Assembly (NCBI RefSeq): GCF_033568475.1
Contig: NC_133122.1
Location: 144,722,861 to 144,786,860 of the forward strand
DNA: 64,000 nt
From: Henckelia pumila
Taxonomy: Eukaryota > Streptophyta > Magnoliopsida > Lamiales > Gesneriaceae
Direction: 5' to 3'
The notes under the pieces were generated by a model, which was not told where the DNA came from, did not search any database, and saw only the letters and a list, made by a program, of their open reading frames with translations. The position numbers were made by a program, and so were the translations under genes. Every line of letters starts with the position of its first letter. Position 1 is the first letter of the stretch. This document shows positions 63,938 through 64,000 of this stretch, one piece after another.

Positions 63938-64000
63938 AGTTGACCATGCATGGTTAAAAAAAATAGAGTAAAATTCATTTAGGTACACGAACTATATGTA

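Overview
The window reads as nuclear DNA of a flowering plant. It is AT-rich, its genes carry many GT-AG introns, and it is full of LTR retrotransposons, MITE-like elements and Helitron ends. Five host genes are recognisable, and all five match eudicot families closely. The Copia elements and their large extra ORF recall, from memory only, proteins common in Gesneriaceae (Lamiales), so an asterid source is likely but unproven.

Layout. 1-8782: a Sirevirus-like Copia element on the minus strand, running off the left edge, with one LTR, gag, protease-integrase, RT-RNase H and a further long ORF of unknown function in the position where envelope-like ORFs sit. 9130-9436: a decayed scrap of a plant pararetrovirus coat protein. 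11035-16512 (+): ethanolamine kinase in 11 exons. 17322-20000 (-): F-box/kelch protein with a short upstream ORF. 20600-24600: intergenic DNA with microsatellites, twin palindromes, a MITE and a non-autonomous hAT element with an 8-bp target duplication. 25388-29649 (-): small four-helix membrane protein, TMEM128-like. 32850-37663 (-): Mediator subunit MED17 in 8 exons, with a 241-bp Helitron in one intron. 38982-39350: a LINE-type RNase H fragment. 40377-40612: a second small Helitron. 40770-42428: a solo Copia LTR with a 5-bp target duplication. 42645-46572 (-): peroxisomal sulfite oxidase in 12 exons. 47015-49270: MITEs, a Helitron end and a 92-bp tandem duplication. 49321-61928: a Copia element (TSD AAATC) split by a younger chromovirus-type Gypsy element at 50552-58148 (TSD GCTAG). 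61934-64000: unassigned sequence ending in a long TA/GATA microsatellite.

The host genes look like unrelated housekeeping loci: phosphatidylethanolamine synthesis, ubiquitin-ligase substrate choice, membrane biology, transcription, and sulfite detoxification. Their exon models were built by eye from splice signals, reading phase and remembered homologues. All reading phases close, and the predicted lengths match the families. The transposable elements give a relative history: the inner Gypsy LTRs are about 98% alike and the outer Copia LTRs about 96%. The least explained item is the 625+ codon ORF at the left edge, together with its own TATA-like box and the strong excess of a CGGTCGA motif across the whole element that carries it.
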